In this document: piece after piece, positions 1 to 10,384 of the stretch | Numbering within the stretch: the stretch's first letter is position 1 | Layout: each line of letters begins with the position of its first letter | DNA from: Candidatus Blautia intestinavium | Lineage (GTDB): Bacteria; Bacillota; Clostridia; Lachnospirales; Lachnospiraceae | DNA: 64,000 nt | Assembly (NCBI GenBank): GCA_019113745.1 | Contig: DXGV01000051.1 | Span: 51,265 to 115,264 of the forward strand | Direction: 5' to 3' | Position numbers and translations under genes: made by a program | Notes under the pieces: model-generated | Seen by the model: only the letters and a program-made list of their open reading frames with translations | The model's database searches: none | Told to the model about the DNA's origin: nothing

Positions 1-917
1 GCACCATTATCCACAAAAACATAATTCAGATTGGTAAGTCCCTCTCCGTAGGTTTCTTCAAGAGTTGCACGGGACTGTACCGCCAGTACCGCCTGGTTCA
101 GAGCATCCGTCAGAGCATCATATGCGTCATAGATCCTGCCCTGCCACTGAGGGTCTTCATTCAGCACTTCCAGAATGCTGTCCGCGTCCTGCGGATGATA
201 TTTTTCCGGAAAGGCATAGTCGGAAAAATTCTTAACGTCTGTATAAACAATCTCTCCGTCCTTATCCACTACACAGGCGCTGTAATAGCTGTCGCTGATC
301 CCTGTATCATACATAAAATTCCGGTTCCTGAGCCATTCCAGCAGTTCCTCCTCCAGATCAGATTCCGCCGCCTCCCTGGCCGCTTCATAATCCTCTGTGG
401 TGGCATACTCCACCGCCTGGTCCTCCCCGTATCCGTCAATCGTTCCGTTGATCTGTATCTTCAGCTCTCCGCTGCGGATCTTATCATTAAATTCGTCAAA
501 GTAGAGATACTCTTCGCCGCCATCTTTCTTCGTGCAGATAAGGATATTTTCCGTATCTTCATTCCCCCATCCGCTTTCCGCCCACTCTTCCAGATCCTTC
601 ACACTGTAGGCCAGTCCTGAAGTATCTTCATAGCTGATGGGTTCCTCGGAAAACACTTCCTGAAGATCGATCACCCCCTGGCCGTCTCCCAGGAACCCGG
701 CGTTCTGAACAGCGTGCAGTATGTCGCCCGAACTCCTGTATACTTCATTTGCAAAACTCCGGGATTCGGTATAAGTGCCGCTGTCAAAAGGATAAATTCC
801 CATGGAGGCTATGCCGACCACCATTCCCGCGCTGACCGCTGCCGCCTCCACGGATATGATTCCCAGTGCAACCAGTATCCCTTTTGCCCATTTATTTCTG
901 TACCATCGCTTTTTCAT
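1..917 (-). CDS. Predicted membrane sensor protein, probably sensor histidine kinase (N-terminal part; runs off window start)
   Basis: Not in ORF track (no stop in window). Reverse complement from 917 reads MKKRWYRNKWAKGILVALGIISVEAAAVSAGMVVGIASMGIYPFDSGTYTESRSFANEVYRSSGDILHAVQN...; one N-terminal TM segment then an extracellular domain; RBS-like AGAAAGGGG upstream; directly downstream of an OmpR-type response regulator on the same strand. Confidence 0.65.
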   Translation of the reverse strand, partial: MKKRWYRNKWAKGILVALGIISVEAAAVSAGMVVGIASMGIYPFDSGTYTESRSFANEVYRSSGDILHAVQNAGFLGDGQGVIDLQEVFSEEPISYEDTSGLAYSVKDLEEWAESGWGNEDTENILICTKKDGGEEYLYFDEFNDKIRSGELKIQINGTIDGYGEDQAVEYATTEDYEAAREAAESDLEEELLEWLRNRNFMYDTGISDSYYSACVVDKDGEIVYTDVKNFSDYAFPEKYHPQDADSILEVLNEDPQWQGRIYDAYDALTDALNQAVLAVQSRATLEETYGEGLTNLNYVFVDNG

Positions 918-1012
918 AACCATCTACCCCTTTCTGTCCGTCCTGATCTTTTCCTGTTTTCTTCCCTGCGGCGCTGATCCATAAATCTGCCGTCTGTAAC
1001 TGTCCGGTCCCT

Positions 1013-1708
1013 CTACAGTTTCTCCACTTTGTATCCCAGCCCCCAGACTACTTTCAGATATCTGGGCTCTTTTGGATTGATCTCAATCTTCTCCCGGATA
1101 TGCCGGATGTGGACTGCCACGGTATTTTCTGCGGCAAACGCCTCCTCGTTCCAGATATTTTCATATATCTGGCTGATAGAAAATACTCTTCCCTTATTTT
1201 TGATAAGAAACAGAAGGATCCTGTATTCGATAGGCGTCAGCTTTACCAGGTCGCCGTCCACCCGTACTTCTTTTTTGTCGTCGTCCACAGACAGGCCGCC
1301 TGTCTCGTAAACGTTCGCTTTCTGGATTCCCGCGGCGGCTCCAAGCTGCGTATATCTTCTGAGCTGGGATTTCACTCTGGCAACCAGCTCCAGCGGGTTG
1401 AAGGGCTTTGTCACATAATCGTCCGCTCCCACGTTTAATCCCAGGATCTTGTCCGCGTCCTCGGATTTCGCCGAGAGGATGATGATGGGAAGGGACATTT
1501 CCTCCCTGATCTTCAGGGTAGCCCGTATCCCGTCAAGCTTCGGCATCATCACATCGATTACCAGAAGATCCACCTGACTGTTTCCGAGGATCCGCAGTGC
1601 TTCCTCCCCGTCGTATGCCTTCAAAACATGATGTCCCTCCTGGGTCAGATAAATTTCAATCGCTTCCACAATGGCTCTGTCGTCGTCGCAAACAAGTATT
1701 TCCGCCAT
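1013..1708 (-). CDS. OmpR/PhoB-family response regulator
   Basis: Receiver domain (DDD, LLVIDVMMPKLDG, KPFNPLELVARV) plus winged-helix C-terminus (LTPIEYRILLFL...VVWGLGYKVE). Confidence 0.95.
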   Translation of the reverse strand: MAEILVCDDDRAIVEAIEIYLTQEGHHVLKAYDGEEALRILGNSQVDLLVIDVMMPKLDGIRATLKIREEMSLPIIILSAKSEDADKILGLNVGADDYVTKPFNPLELVARVKSQLRRYTQLGAAAGIQKANVYETGGLSVDDDKKEVRVDGDLVKLTPIEYRILLFLIKNKGRVFSISQIYENIWNEEAFAAENTVAVHIRHIREKIEINPKEPRYLKVVWGLGYKVEKL

Positions 1709-1846
1709 TTTTCTCTACCTCCTGCCCTCTTCTCTTCTCACATCGGTCCGGTCCGCATCCTCTGTGATCTGTTATCCTAAGAATATCAGCCTGTTTTTAA
1801 GATGAAAGGGGTAATTTATTAAGATATCCTTAAGATACGGATTTTA

Positions 1847-2851
1847 TTATATATTGTCTTCATGAGGATTTCCAGACTTTCTGTCTTTCATACAGCCCGC
1901 AGTCTTCAGGAATTCTCCCATGGCGCGGCTGAAATACCGTCCCTTTTTCCAGTAGAAAAAAAGGTTCCTGAAGCTGTCCGCGCCGTCCAGCCTGTAATAG
2001 ACCACGCCGGGGTTCGCTCCTCCGTAAATGATCAGGGTGTCGCTGACAAAAGAGACGCCCAGCCCGGAGCAGGTGACATGGTACGCCGTCTGCTGCTGGT
2101 CAAGTTCAAAGATCATTCTCGGTTCAAAGCCGTGAAGCCTGCACAGATTCATGGCCCGTTTTCTTGTATCGTTATCTGGTTTCAGAAGAGCGAAGGGCTC
2201 ATCCCTGAAATATTCCAGGGGAACCGTCGGTATCTCTGACTCCGACAGCTTTCCCCTTCGGATTTCCCTGGCGGGAACCGCATACTCCTGAAGCTTCCCG
2301 TTGACCGCAAAGGCGCCGGGAACCGCAAGAAGAAGATGTTCCTTCTGATACACGCAACTTTCAAATACGGCATTGTCCAGATCGCAGTTATCCATCATAA
2401 GATCCACCCCTCCGTTCTGCAGAAGCTCCTCCAGACGCGAAGTGCTTTCCTCCACAAGAGAGATCTTCACCATGGGGTATTTTCTGGAAAACCTGCCCAT
2501 GATCTGGGGCAGGATCCAGGAAGAAAAAAGACTGCTGCCTCCCAGAGTGAGATTTCCGGTCTTCAGTTCCCCCAGATCATTAATATAATGAAAGAACTCC
2601 TGCTCCGCAGCCATCATTTTTTCCACAGCGGCAATATATTTTTCGCCGCATTCCGTAAGCTTCAGAGGCTTTGTGCTCCTGTCAAAGACAGGATAGCCGA
2701 TCCGTTCCTCCGTCCTTTTTACAGCCGCGCTGAGGGACGGCTGGGAAATAAACAGCTTCTGGGCGGCGCGGGAGAAGCTTTTTTCCCGGTAAACTGCATA
2801 AACATATTCTCTGCCCTGAAACATCCTGGTATCGTCTTCCGCCATTTCCAT
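1847..2851 (-). CDS. LysR-family transcriptional regulator
   Basis: N-terminal HTH (SFSRAAQKLFISQPSLSAAVKRTEERIGYPVFDRSTKPLKLTECG) and LysR substrate-binding domain; divergent from aspA. Confidence 0.93.
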   Translation of the reverse strand: MEMAEDDTRMFQGREYVYAVYREKSFSRAAQKLFISQPSLSAAVKRTEERIGYPVFDRSTKPLKLTECGEKYIAAVEKMMAAEQEFFHYINDLGELKTGNLTLGGSSLFSSWILPQIMGRFSRKYPMVKISLVEESTSRLEELLQNGGVDLMMDNCDLDNAVFESCVYQKEHLLLAVPGAFAVNGKLQEYAVPAREIRRGKLSESEIPTVPLEYFRDEPFALLKPDNDTRKRAMNLCRLHGFEPRMIFELDQQQTAYHVTCSGLGVSFVSDTLIIYGGANPGVVYYRLDGADSFRNLFFYWKKGRYFSRAMGEFLKTAGCMKDRKSGNPHEDNI

Positions 2852-3006
2852 CCTCCTCTCCTTCTTCTATAACATAATTATTATATTATCTATACTAATA
2901 TATGTATTTGATTATATTATATCCTGTACGTATACTGAAAACAACAGAAAAGATTCCCGGGCCCCATCGTCCGCCCGGTTTTTACAGGAGAAGGAGAAAT
3001 AGCACA

Positions 3007-4455
3007 ATGGATAATACACATACAACCGACTACCGCCGGGAAAAAGATTCCATCGGCGTAAAAGATGTTCCAGAAGACGTTTACTACGGAGTACAGTCTC
3101 TCCGCGCTGCGGAGAACTTTCCTATTACAGGCCTTAACATGCATCCAGAGATCATCAACAGCCTGGCTTACATAAAAAAAGCCGCGGCCATCACCAACTG
3201 CGAGATAGGAATTCTTGATAAAAAGAGAGCCACCGCCATTGTTCAGGCCTGCGACGAGATCATTGCGGGAAAATTCCATGACGATTTTATCGTGGATCCT
3301 ATCCAGGGCGGCGCCGGCACTTCCCTGAACATGAACGCCAACGAAGTCATCGCCAACCGGGCCATCGAGATCCTGGGCGGCAAAAAAGGCGATTATTCTC
3401 TGGTCAACCCCAACGATCACGTAAACTGCGGCCAGTCCACCAACGACGTGATCCCTACCGCCGGAAAGATGACGTCTCTGCGGCTGCTGAAAAGACTGAA
3501 AAAGGAACTTCTTCGCTTACACAAAGCCTTCTGTGACAAAGCGGCGGAATTCGACCATGTGATCAAAATGGGAAGAACCCAGATGCAGGACGCGGTTCCC
3601 ATCCGTCTCGGCCAGGAATTCCAGGCTTACTCTGTAGCTGTTATGCGGGATATCAACCGTATGGATAAAGCCATGGATGAAATGCGCACTCTGAATATGG
3701 GCGGTACCGCTATCGGAACAGGCATCAACGCCGACGAGGCCTATCTGGAAAGGATTGTTCCCAACCTGGTGCAGGTTGCGGATATGGATTTTGTCCAGGC
3801 TTTCGACCTGATCGACTCTACCCAGAACCTGGATCCCTTTGTGGCCGTTTCCGGAGCTATTAAGGCCTGCGCCGTCACTCTTTCCAAGATCGCCAACGAT
3901 CTCCGCCTTATGTCTTCCGGCCCCAGAGCCGGTTTCGGGGAGATCAATCTTCCCGCACGGCAGAACGGATCCTCCATTATGCCCGGCAAGGTAAATCCTG
4001 TGATTCCGGAGGTAGTCAACCAGGTGGCCTTTAATATCATCGGCAACGACGTTACCATCACCATGGCCGCCGAAGCCGGACAGTTGGAACTGAACGCCTT
4101 CGAGCCCATTATCTTTTACTGCATGTTCCAGTCCATCGACACGCTGGCTTACGCTGTCCGTACTTTTGTGGACAACTGTATCACCGGTATCACCGCCAAT
4201 GAAGACCGCTGCCGCTATCTTGTGGAAAACAGCGTGGGAGTCATCACCGCCATCTGTCCCTATGTGGGATACCAGAAAGCCGCGGACATTGCCAAACAGG
4301 CAATGAAAACAGGCGAATCCGTGCGCAGCCTTATCCTGAAAGAACAGCTTTTGAACGCGGAAGAACTGGACCGTATCCTGGACCCTGTAAATATGACAGA
4401 ACCCGGCATACCTGACAAAGATCTTTTACGCAAAATAACACAAAACCAGAAATAA
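3007..4455 (+). CDS. aspA: Aspartate ammonia-lyase
   Basis: Fumarase/aspartase family with GSSIMPGKVNPVIPEVVNQV signature; internal ATG at 3007 with AGGAGAAGGAG RBS preferred over the track start at 2902. Confidence 0.88.
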   Translation: MDNTHTTDYRREKDSIGVKDVPEDVYYGVQSLRAAENFPITGLNMHPEIINSLAYIKKAAAITNCEIGILDKKRATAIVQACDEIIAGKFHDDFIVDPIQGGAGTSLNMNANEVIANRAIEILGGKKGDYSLVNPNDHVNCGQSTNDVIPTAGKMTSLRLLKRLKKELLRLHKAFCDKAAEFDHVIKMGRTQMQDAVPIRLGQEFQAYSVAVMRDINRMDKAMDEMRTLNMGGTAIGTGINADEAYLERIVPNLVQVADMDFVQAFDLIDSTQNLDPFVAVSGAIKACAVTLSKIANDLRLMSSGPRAGFGEINLPARQNGSSIMPGKVNPVIPEVVNQVAFNIIGNDVTITMAAEAGQLELNAFEPIIFYCMFQSIDTLAYAVRTFVDNCITGITANEDRCRYLVENSVGVITAICPYVGYQKAADIAKQAMKTGESVRSLILKEQLLNAEELDRILDPVNMTEPGIPDKDLLRKITQNQK

Positions 4456-4475
4456 AAACCATAAGCCTCATCCGA

Positions 4476-4524
4476 TCCTCCGGAATCTGAACAGATATCT
4501 GTCCTGATTCCGGAGGATTTTTTT
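4476..4524 (+). terminator. Rho-independent terminator after aspA
   Basis: TCCTCCGGAATC...GATTCCGGAGGA followed by TTTTTTTATTTTT. Confidence 0.85.
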
Positions 4525-4531
4525 ATTTTTC

Positions 4532-4583
4532 TTGACAAACAGGCATATACCTCCATATAATATCAGTAACCATTATTGTTATC
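4532..4583 (+). promoter_or_regulatory. Promoter of Fur/PerR-like regulator with candidate operator
   Basis: TTGACA (4532-4537), 18-bp spacer, TATAAT (4556-4561), then CAGTAACCATTATTGTTATCA (4564-4583), an imperfect dyad resembling the one upstream of the rubrerythrin at 5133. Confidence 0.6.
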
Positions 4584-4629
4584 AATAAAGGAGCTGCAAA
4601 TATAAACCAGAAAAGAAGGGAGTGAGTTT

Positions 4630-5025
4630 ATGGCCGCATTGAAATACAGCCGTCAGCGAGAATCCATCAAGGAATTCCTTATGACCCGCACGGATCATCC
4701 GACCGCAGATACAGTATATGAAAATATGAAGATCTTATATCCCAATATCAGTCTTGGAACTGTTTACCGCAATCTCTCTCTCCTGTCTGATATTGGAGAA
4801 ATACAGAAGCTTGAAAGCTTTGGCGGAGCCGACCGTTTCGACGGCAGGACCGACCCCCACTGTCACTTTATCTGCACCGGCTGCGGATGCGTACAGGATC
4901 TGGAAATAGGGGATCTTCAGGATATCATCCACAGAGCCGAAAAAGATTTTAGCGGAAAAATTACAGAATGCACCGCAAGATTTTCCGGACTCTGTGAAAA
5001 CTGTTTTAAAAAAGAAAAATGTTAA
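4630..5025 (+). CDS. Fur-family transcriptional regulator, PerR-like
   Basis: Fur fold (SRQRESIKEFLMTRTDHPTADTVYENMK..GTVYRNLSLLSDIGEI) with Zn-binding C..C pairs; next to rubrerythrins. Confidence 0.9.
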   Translation: MAALKYSRQRESIKEFLMTRTDHPTADTVYENMKILYPNISLGTVYRNLSLLSDIGEIQKLESFGGADRFDGRTDPHCHFICTGCGCVQDLEIGDLQDIIHRAEKDFSGKITECTARFSGLCENCFKKEKC

Positions 5026-5078
5026 GATTTCCTCTTGACATTTAAAAAACTTTGTGATAGATTAAAGGCATAGCAAAA

Positions 5079-5099
5079 CAGTAACAATTACTATTATTA
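5079..5099 (+). promoter_or_regulatory. Candidate PerR/Fur operator upstream of rubrerythrin
   Basis: CAGTAACAATTACTATTATTA, sharing CAGTAACnATTAnTnTTAT with the operator upstream of the Fur-like gene; TTGACA-17 bp-TAGATT promoter just upstream. Confidence 0.5.
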
Positions 5100-5132
5100 T
5101 TAAAAACAAATTTAGAAAAGGAGATTATTACT

Positions 5133-5675
5133 ATGGCAAAATGGGTATGCAGTGTATGTGGTTATGTTTATGAAGGCGAGACAGCTCCGGAAGTATGTCC
5201 GATCTGCAAGGCTCCGGCTGAGAAATTCACCAAGCAGGATTCTGAGATGACATGGGCTGCCGAGCACGTTGTAGGCGTTGCAAAAGGCGTAAGCGAAGAT
5301 ATCCTGGCAGATCTGAGAGCAAACTTCGAGGGCGAGTGCTCTGAGGTTGGTATGTATCTTGCAATGGCAAGAGTTGCTCACAGAGAAGGCTATCCGGAGA
5401 TCGGCTTATACTGGGAGAAAGCAGCTTATGAAGAAGCAGAGCATGCAGCAAAATTTGCTGAACTGCTTGGCGAAGTAGTAACAGACAGCACCAAGAAGAA
5501 CCTTGAGATGCGTGTAGCGGCAGAGAACGGCGCAACCGCTGGTAAATTCGATCTTGCTAAACGTGCGAAAGAAGCAAACCTTGACGCAATCCATGACACT
5601 GTTCATGAAATGGCAAGAGACGAAGCCCGTCACGGCAAAGCATTCGCAGGCCTTCTGAAGAGATACTTCGGCTAA
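5133..5675 (+). CDS. Reverse rubrerythrin (N-terminal rubredoxin domain plus ferritin-like domain)
   Basis: [25 protein letters not shown] at the N-terminus followed by a diiron ferritin-like domain with EEAEHAAKF and DEARHGKAF. Confidence 0.93.
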   Translation: MAKWVCSVCGYVYEGETAPEVCPICKAPAEKFTKQDSEMTWAAEHVVGVAKGVSEDILADLRANFEGECSEVGMYLAMARVAHREGYPEIGLYWEKAAYEEAEHAAKFAELLGEVVTDSTKKNLEMRVAAENGATAGKFDLAKRAKEANLDAIHDTVHEMARDEARHGKAFAGLLKRYFG

Positions 5676-5741
5676 TCCGAAAATATATTACAGAAACAGA
5701 ACCGGCAGCTAATGTCCGGTTCACGTAAAACAGGATATTTG

Positions 5742-5783
5742 AAAAGGGACTTGAGACATCGGCAGTATCGCAAGTCCCTTTTT
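5742..5783 (+). terminator. Rho-independent terminator between rubrerythrins
   Basis: AAGGGACTTG...CAAGTCCC followed by TTTTTT. Confidence 0.75.
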
Positions 5784-5809
5784 TACAAAGATAAATAGGA
5801 GGTATTTAT

Positions 5810-6346
5810 ATGTCTAAATATGCAGGAACGAAAACAGAAAAGAATCTTATGGAAGCTTTCGCGGGAGAATCCCAGGCAAGAAATAAATATACATACTACG
5901 CTTCCGCAGCAAAAAAAGCCGGATATGAGCAGCTTGCGGCTCTTTATCTGGAAACAGCCGACCAGGAAAAAGAACACGCAAAAATGTGGTTCAAAGAATT
6001 CCACGGAATCCATGATGTAGCAGAAAACCTGGAAGACGCGGCTGCAGGCGAAAATTTTGAATGGACAGATATGTATGCACGCATGGCCAGAGAGGCCAGA
6101 GAGGAAGGCTTTGAAGAACTGGCGCTGAAGTTTGAAGGTGTTGCAAAGGTAGAAGCGGCTCATGAGAAACGTTACAAAAAGCTCCTGGAATCCTACAAAA
6201 ATGACAAGACCTTTAAGGGCGACGCTCCTTTAGGCTGGAAATGCCGCAACTGCGGTTATGTGCATATGGCTGACGAAGCTCCGGAAGTATGCCCGGTATG
6301 CGCACATCCCAAAGCTTATTTTGAGCGCAAGGTAGAAAACTACTAA
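5810..6346 (+). CDS. Rubrerythrin (classical order; C-terminal rubredoxin)
   Basis: Ferritin-like domain first ([15 protein letters not shown]...EEKEHAKMW) then [29 protein letters not shown]. Confidence 0.95.
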   Translation: MSKYAGTKTEKNLMEAFAGESQARNKYTYYASAAKKAGYEQLAALYLETADQEKEHAKMWFKEFHGIHDVAENLEDAAAGENFEWTDMYARMAREAREEGFEELALKFEGVAKVEAAHEKRYKKLLESYKNDKTFKGDAPLGWKCRNCGYVHMADEAPEVCPVCAHPKAYFERKVENY

Positions 6347-6418
6347 GATTACACAATCCGCCGGTTTTCCGGCGGATTGAGATAAAATATATATTCTGCC
6401 GCGCCTGTATAAATCAAT

Positions 6419-6994
6419 TCAAATATCCCGGCTTTCCTCTTCTCTGATTTTCCGCATACTGTCCTTTCGTACCTCATCTCTCAGATTTTTCATATAATCC
6501 GAAAACTCTGCTTTATCGTTTCCGTAAGTCATCTGCAGAGAATACTCCAGCGGAAGCCATGTATGAATGTCTGATTCATTATGCTGTATTAATGCCTCCA
6601 GATTATCAAGCGCCTTAAAAATTTTAGCTTCCAGAGATTTTCTCTCCGACATCTCCTGGAAAAGTTCTGTCATCTCCCGGTTAAATGGTTCCGGTAAGGA
6701 CATGAGCCATTTTTCCAAAATCTTTTCTTCTTTTTTCTCGTCTTCCTCTGTTTTTTCAAAAGTAGGAATATCTCCCGTAAATGCTTCTCCCAGATCATGG
6801 ATCAGGCACATTTTCAGAAGCTTTTCCAGATCCGCATCCGGAAATTCAGCGCTGACGAAGTACGCCATTAGAGCCGTCCTCCAGGAATGCTCTGCCACAC
6901 TTTCTCTCCGCCCGCCGGAAGTATAACAGTGGCGTACTGTATCCTTCAGCCGCTCCGCCACATTCATAATTTCCACCAGTTTCTGTGGTTCCAT
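6419..6994 (-). CDS. HD-domain hydrolase (YfbR-like 5'-deoxynucleotidase family)
   Basis: SVAEHSWRTALMAYF...CLIHDLGEAFTGDIP motif. Confidence 0.85.
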   Translation of the reverse strand: MEPQKLVEIMNVAERLKDTVRHCYTSGGRRESVAEHSWRTALMAYFVSAEFPDADLEKLLKMCLIHDLGEAFTGDIPTFEKTEEDEKKEEKILEKWLMSLPEPFNREMTELFQEMSERKSLEAKIFKALDNLEALIQHNESDIHTWLPLEYSLQMTYGNDKAEFSDYMKNLRDEVRKDSMRKIREEESRDI

Positions 6995-7044
6995 TGTTCT
7001 TGCCCCTTGTACGCTGTTATTTTCTTATTTTTAGTATTCTCCAG

Positions 7045-8010
7045 TCATTCATCATGTAAGGCCAGCGCCGCTTCGCCCAGGCGGTTGTAGATTGTCACCG
7101 CGTCTGTGATATGAGGCGTCCCGGCTGAAAAAGCTCCGGCTGTCACCAGTATGTACTCTGTTCCATCGATTTCCGCAAAGCTGGCAAGGCAAAGACCGGC
7201 GTCATTGGTGAATCCCGTCTTTCCTCCCAGGATTTTCCCACCTGTCACGGAAGGATCCGGCAGATTGTTAAACATACTGCTGTAAAAAGTAATCCCATCC
7301 GGATGTATGTTCGTTCCCGGAGTAGAATAATACGGACTTTCGATGATCTCCCGGAAAGTATCGTTTCGGATGGCATATTTCAGCAGAATCGCGATATCCT
7401 TCGCCGTACTGTAGTGATCCGGATCATGCAGGCCTGTAGTGTCGCAGAAATGCGTCCCGTCCATTCCCAGTTTCTCCGCCTTCTGGTTCATCAACTCCAC
7501 GAACCCTTCCTCAGATCCCGCTATAGTGTCTGCCAGGGCGATACAGCACTCCGCTCCCGAAGGCAGCATAACGCCGTAAAGCAGGTCTATGGCCCGGACA
7601 GTTTCGTCCGGCTGAAACCCCGCCTGCGTGGCGTCTCGTTCATACAGTCCTGCAAACATATCGCTGGTCAGGGTAATCTCCTGATCCAGATCATCCAGTT
7701 CTTCGATAGCCACTATAGCCGTCATGATCTTTGTCATGGAAGCCGGATACATAGTCTGTTCTCCATTGATCTCTCCGATGATCTTTCCTCCTCTGGCCTG
7801 CATCAGCACCGCGCAGGAACTGTTGATTCCGGAGATATCAAGCTCCTGCACCACAGGCTTTCCAAGCTGGGAGATCCAGCTTCCGAAATCATACTTCCAG
7901 CCCAGCATTACCACCAGCGCAAGAACCGCCGCTATTTCCACCGCTATACAGAGAAACAACGTTCCTTTTCTGTTTTTTCTTCTGCGTTTCCGTCTCCTGT
8001 TATCCGGCAT
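7045..8010 (-). CDS. D-alanyl-D-alanine carboxypeptidase (S11 family)
   Basis: SMTKIMTAIVAIE (SxxK), SGAE, KTGFTNDAG; N-terminal TM segment. Confidence 0.92.
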   Translation of the reverse strand: MPDNRRRKRRRKNRKGTLFLCIAVEIAAVLALVVMLGWKYDFGSWISQLGKPVVQELDISGINSSCAVLMQARGGKIIGEINGEQTMYPASMTKIMTAIVAIEELDDLDQEITLTSDMFAGLYERDATQAGFQPDETVRAIDLLYGVMLPSGAECCIALADTIAGSEEGFVELMNQKAEKLGMDGTHFCDTTGLHDPDHYSTAKDIAILLKYAIRNDTFREIIESPYYSTPGTNIHPDGITFYSSMFNNLPDPSVTGGKILGGKTGFTNDAGLCLASFAEIDGTEYILVTAGAFSAGTPHITDAVTIYNRLGEAALALHDE

Positions 8011-8164
8011 ATGATCTTCTCCTTTTCCGCCCGGACCGCGCCGGGGCAGATTTTTCTCCCATGTTCCTGCGCAAATAAGCCTTGCGGCAGGTTTCTTTTC
8101 ATTTTTCTTATTATACTATACTACTGCGGTTTTCTGTAAAATGTCTTTATATTTGAAAGAAATA

Positions 8165-8212
8165 AAAATGGCTGTGAAAAAACGGATTTACGCTTTCTCA
8201 CAACCACTTTTC
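8165..8212 (-). terminator. Terminator downstream of rplA
   Basis: Minus strand TGGTTGTGAGAAAGCGT...GTTTTTTCACAGCCA followed by TTTTTATTTC. Confidence 0.75.
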
Positions 8213-8221
8213 ATGCATCTA

Positions 8222-8914
8222 TTAAGCTAATTTCATCGGGTTGATCTTTACGCCAGGTCCCATTGTAGAAGTCAGGGTTACGCTCTTCAGATACTGACCC
8301 TTTAAGGTGCTTGGTCTTGCCTTCAGAATAGCTTCAATAAGCGTCTGGAAGTTGTCGCTTAACTGTTCCTCAGTAAAGGAAGCCTTACCTACCGGAACAT
8401 GGATGATATTGGTCTTGTCAAGACGATACTCGATCTTACCTGCTTTAATATCATGAACCGCTTTGGTAACGTCCATAGTTACAGTTCCGGCCTTCGGGTT
8501 CGGCATCAGGCCTTTCGGTCCAAGTACACGGCCCAGACGTCCTACAACGCCCATCATGTCCGGTGTAGCAACAACAACGTCAAAGTCCAGCCATCCCTCG
8601 TTCTGGATTCTCGGGATCAGCTCCTCAGCGCCTACATACTCAGCTCCGGCAGCCTTTGCTTCTTCTGCCTTCGCGTCCTTTGCGAATACAAGTACGCGAA
8701 CCTTTTTACCTGTTCCGTGAGGAAGAACAACTGCTCCACGGATCTGCTGGTCAGCGTGACGTCCGTCGCAGCCTGTACGGATGTGAGCCTCGATAGTCTC
8801 ATCGAATTTGGCAACTGCGGATTTTTTTACAAGGCTGATAGCCTCTGCGGTATCATATAATGTTGCGCGGTCTACTGCTTTTGCAGCTTCCACGTATCTT
8901 TTTCCTCGTTTCAT
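8222..8914 (-). CDS. rplA: 50S ribosomal protein L1
   Basis: [16 protein letters not shown]...; start set at 8914 with AGGAGG upstream. Confidence 0.97.
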   Translation of the reverse strand: MKRGKRYVEAAKAVDRATLYDTAEAISLVKKSAVAKFDETIEAHIRTGCDGRHADQQIRGAVVLPHGTGKKVRVLVFAKDAKAEEAKAAGAEYVGAEELIPRIQNEGWLDFDVVVATPDMMGVVGRLGRVLGPKGLMPNPKAGTVTMDVTKAVHDIKAGKIEYRLDKTNIIHVPVGKASFTEEQLSDNFQTLIEAILKARPSTLKGQYLKSVTLTSTMGPGVKINPMKLA

Positions 8915-8985
8915 TTCTATAACCTCCTGTGGTGATTGCGGGAATTTCCCTCCCACTTCATTCTGTAGTTTCTGTCGTAACTTAC

Positions 8986-9411
8986 TTAGTCTGTTACTTC
9001 GATTCCCATGCTTCTTGCAGTACCTGCAATCATGCTCATAGCCGCCTCAAGAGAAGCTGCGTTCAGGTCTTTCATCTTCAGCTCCGCGATCTCCTGGACC
9101 TGGGCTTTTGTAACCTTTGCAACTTTTGTCTTGTTCGGAACGCCGGAACCGGATTTGATATTTGCTGCCTTCTTCAGAAGAACTGCTGCCGGCGGAGTTT
9201 TGGTTATGAAGCTGAAACTTCTGTCTGCATAAACAGTGATCACAACCGGAATGATCAGATCGCCCTGATCTGCTGTTCTGGCATTAAACTCTTTTGTAAA
9301 CTGTACGATGTTTACTCCGTGCTGTCCAAGAGCCGGACCTACCGGCGGTGCTGGGGTTGCCTTGCCAGCCGGAATCTGTAATTTAATATAACCTGTTACT
9401 TTTTTTGCCAT
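8986..9411 (-). CDS. rplK: 50S ribosomal protein L11
   Basis: [35 protein letters not shown]. Confidence 0.98.
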   Translation of the reverse strand: MAKKVTGYIKLQIPAGKATPAPPVGPALGQHGVNIVQFTKEFNARTADQGDLIIPVVITVYADRSFSFITKTPPAAVLLKKAANIKSGSGVPNKTKVAKVTKAQVQEIAELKMKDLNAASLEAAMSMIAGTARSMGIEVTD

Positions 9412-9467
9412 TTTTCGGCACCTCCTATGTGGTATTGGCGGGGGTGTTTCCCTCCCACTTGAATGTG

Positions 9468-9983
9468 TTACGCCTTCTTGATTTCTGCGAAACTTATTTC
9501 TACCGGCGTTTCGCGGCCAAACAATTCAACATTGATGGTAACCATCTGTTTCTGAGTATTAATTGCAGTAACAACTCCGGCAGTGTCCTTCCAGGCTCCG
9601 CCTGTGACAACTACCATATCGCCTTCTGCAAAATCCACCTGAACGGTTTCTTCCCTGATTCCAAGAGGTTTCATCTCCTCTTCCGTAAGGGGCACAGGCT
9701 TGGAACCCGGTCCTACAAATCCTGTAACGCCTCTGGTGTTGCGGACAACATACCAGGTGTCGTCATTCATGATCATGTTGATCAGTACATATCCCGGAAA
9801 CATTTTTTTCTGAACCTGCTTTGCAGCACCGTTCTTCATTTCCACGACTTCCTGCAGAGGAACACGAACTTCAAGGATCTGGTCTTCCAGGTGTCTGTTC
9901 TCGATTGTTTTTTCAATGTTGGCTTTTACTTTGTTTTCATACCCGGAATAAGTATGAACAACATACCATTTCGCTTCTGACAT
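9468..9983 (-). CDS. nusG: Transcription termination/antitermination protein NusG
   Basis: [25 protein letters not shown]...[30 protein letters not shown]. Confidence 0.97.
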   Translation of the reverse strand: MSEAKWYVVHTYSGYENKVKANIEKTIENRHLEDQILEVRVPLQEVVEMKNGAAKQVQKKMFPGYVLINMIMNDDTWYVVRNTRGVTGFVGPGSKPVPLTEEEMKPLGIREETVQVDFAEGDMVVVTGGAWKDTAGVVTAINTQKQMVTINVELFGRETPVEISFAEIKKA

Positions 9984-9999
9984 ACAATCACCGTTATCC

Positions 10000-10209
10000 T
10001 TATTTCATTAAAAGATTAATACCTTCCAGAATAGCTGAATCCATAATGCTGATCATCACAGCCAGAATAATTGTAATCACTGTCACAGCTACTGTCTGTT
10101 TTGCCAGAGTGGGCCTGTCAGTCCATACAATCTTCTTGAATTCCGATCGAAGTCCCTGAAACCAGTTTTTCTTCTGACGTTTGCCAGTAGATTTTACTTT
10201 CTCCTGCAT
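10000..10209 (-). CDS. secE: Preprotein translocase subunit SecE
   Basis: Small single-TM protein between rpmG and nusG; LRSEFKKIVWTDRPTLAKQT motif. Confidence 0.93.
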   Translation of the reverse strand: MQEKVKSTGKRQKKNWFQGLRSEFKKIVWTDRPTLAKQTVAVTVITIILAVMISIMDSAILEGINLLMK

Positions 10210-10234
10210 AGTCTAAACCTCACAATCTCTGTGA

Positions 10235-10384
10235 TTACTTCGTTTCCTTGTGCAGAGTGTGTCTATGGCAGAACTTACAATATTTCTTGGTTTCCATACG
10301 CTCAGGATGGTTTTTCTTTTCCTTAGTCATATTGTAGTTACGCTGTTTGCACTCCGTACAAGCCAATGTAATCTTAACGCGCAC
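10235..10384 (-). CDS. rpmG: 50S ribosomal protein L33 (zinc-binding type)
   Basis: [20 protein letters not shown]...[19 protein letters not shown] start at 10384 with GGAGGTGG RBS gives the usual 49-aa length. Confidence 0.93.
   Translation of the reverse strand: MRVKITLACTECKQRNYNMTKEKKNHPERMETKKYCKFCHRHTLHKETK

Noticed and set aside
6354-6379. CAATCCGCCGG/CCGGCGGATTG hairpin after the second rubrerythrin as a terminator
   Set aside because: Perfect stem but no T run on either side; kept out of the terminator list.
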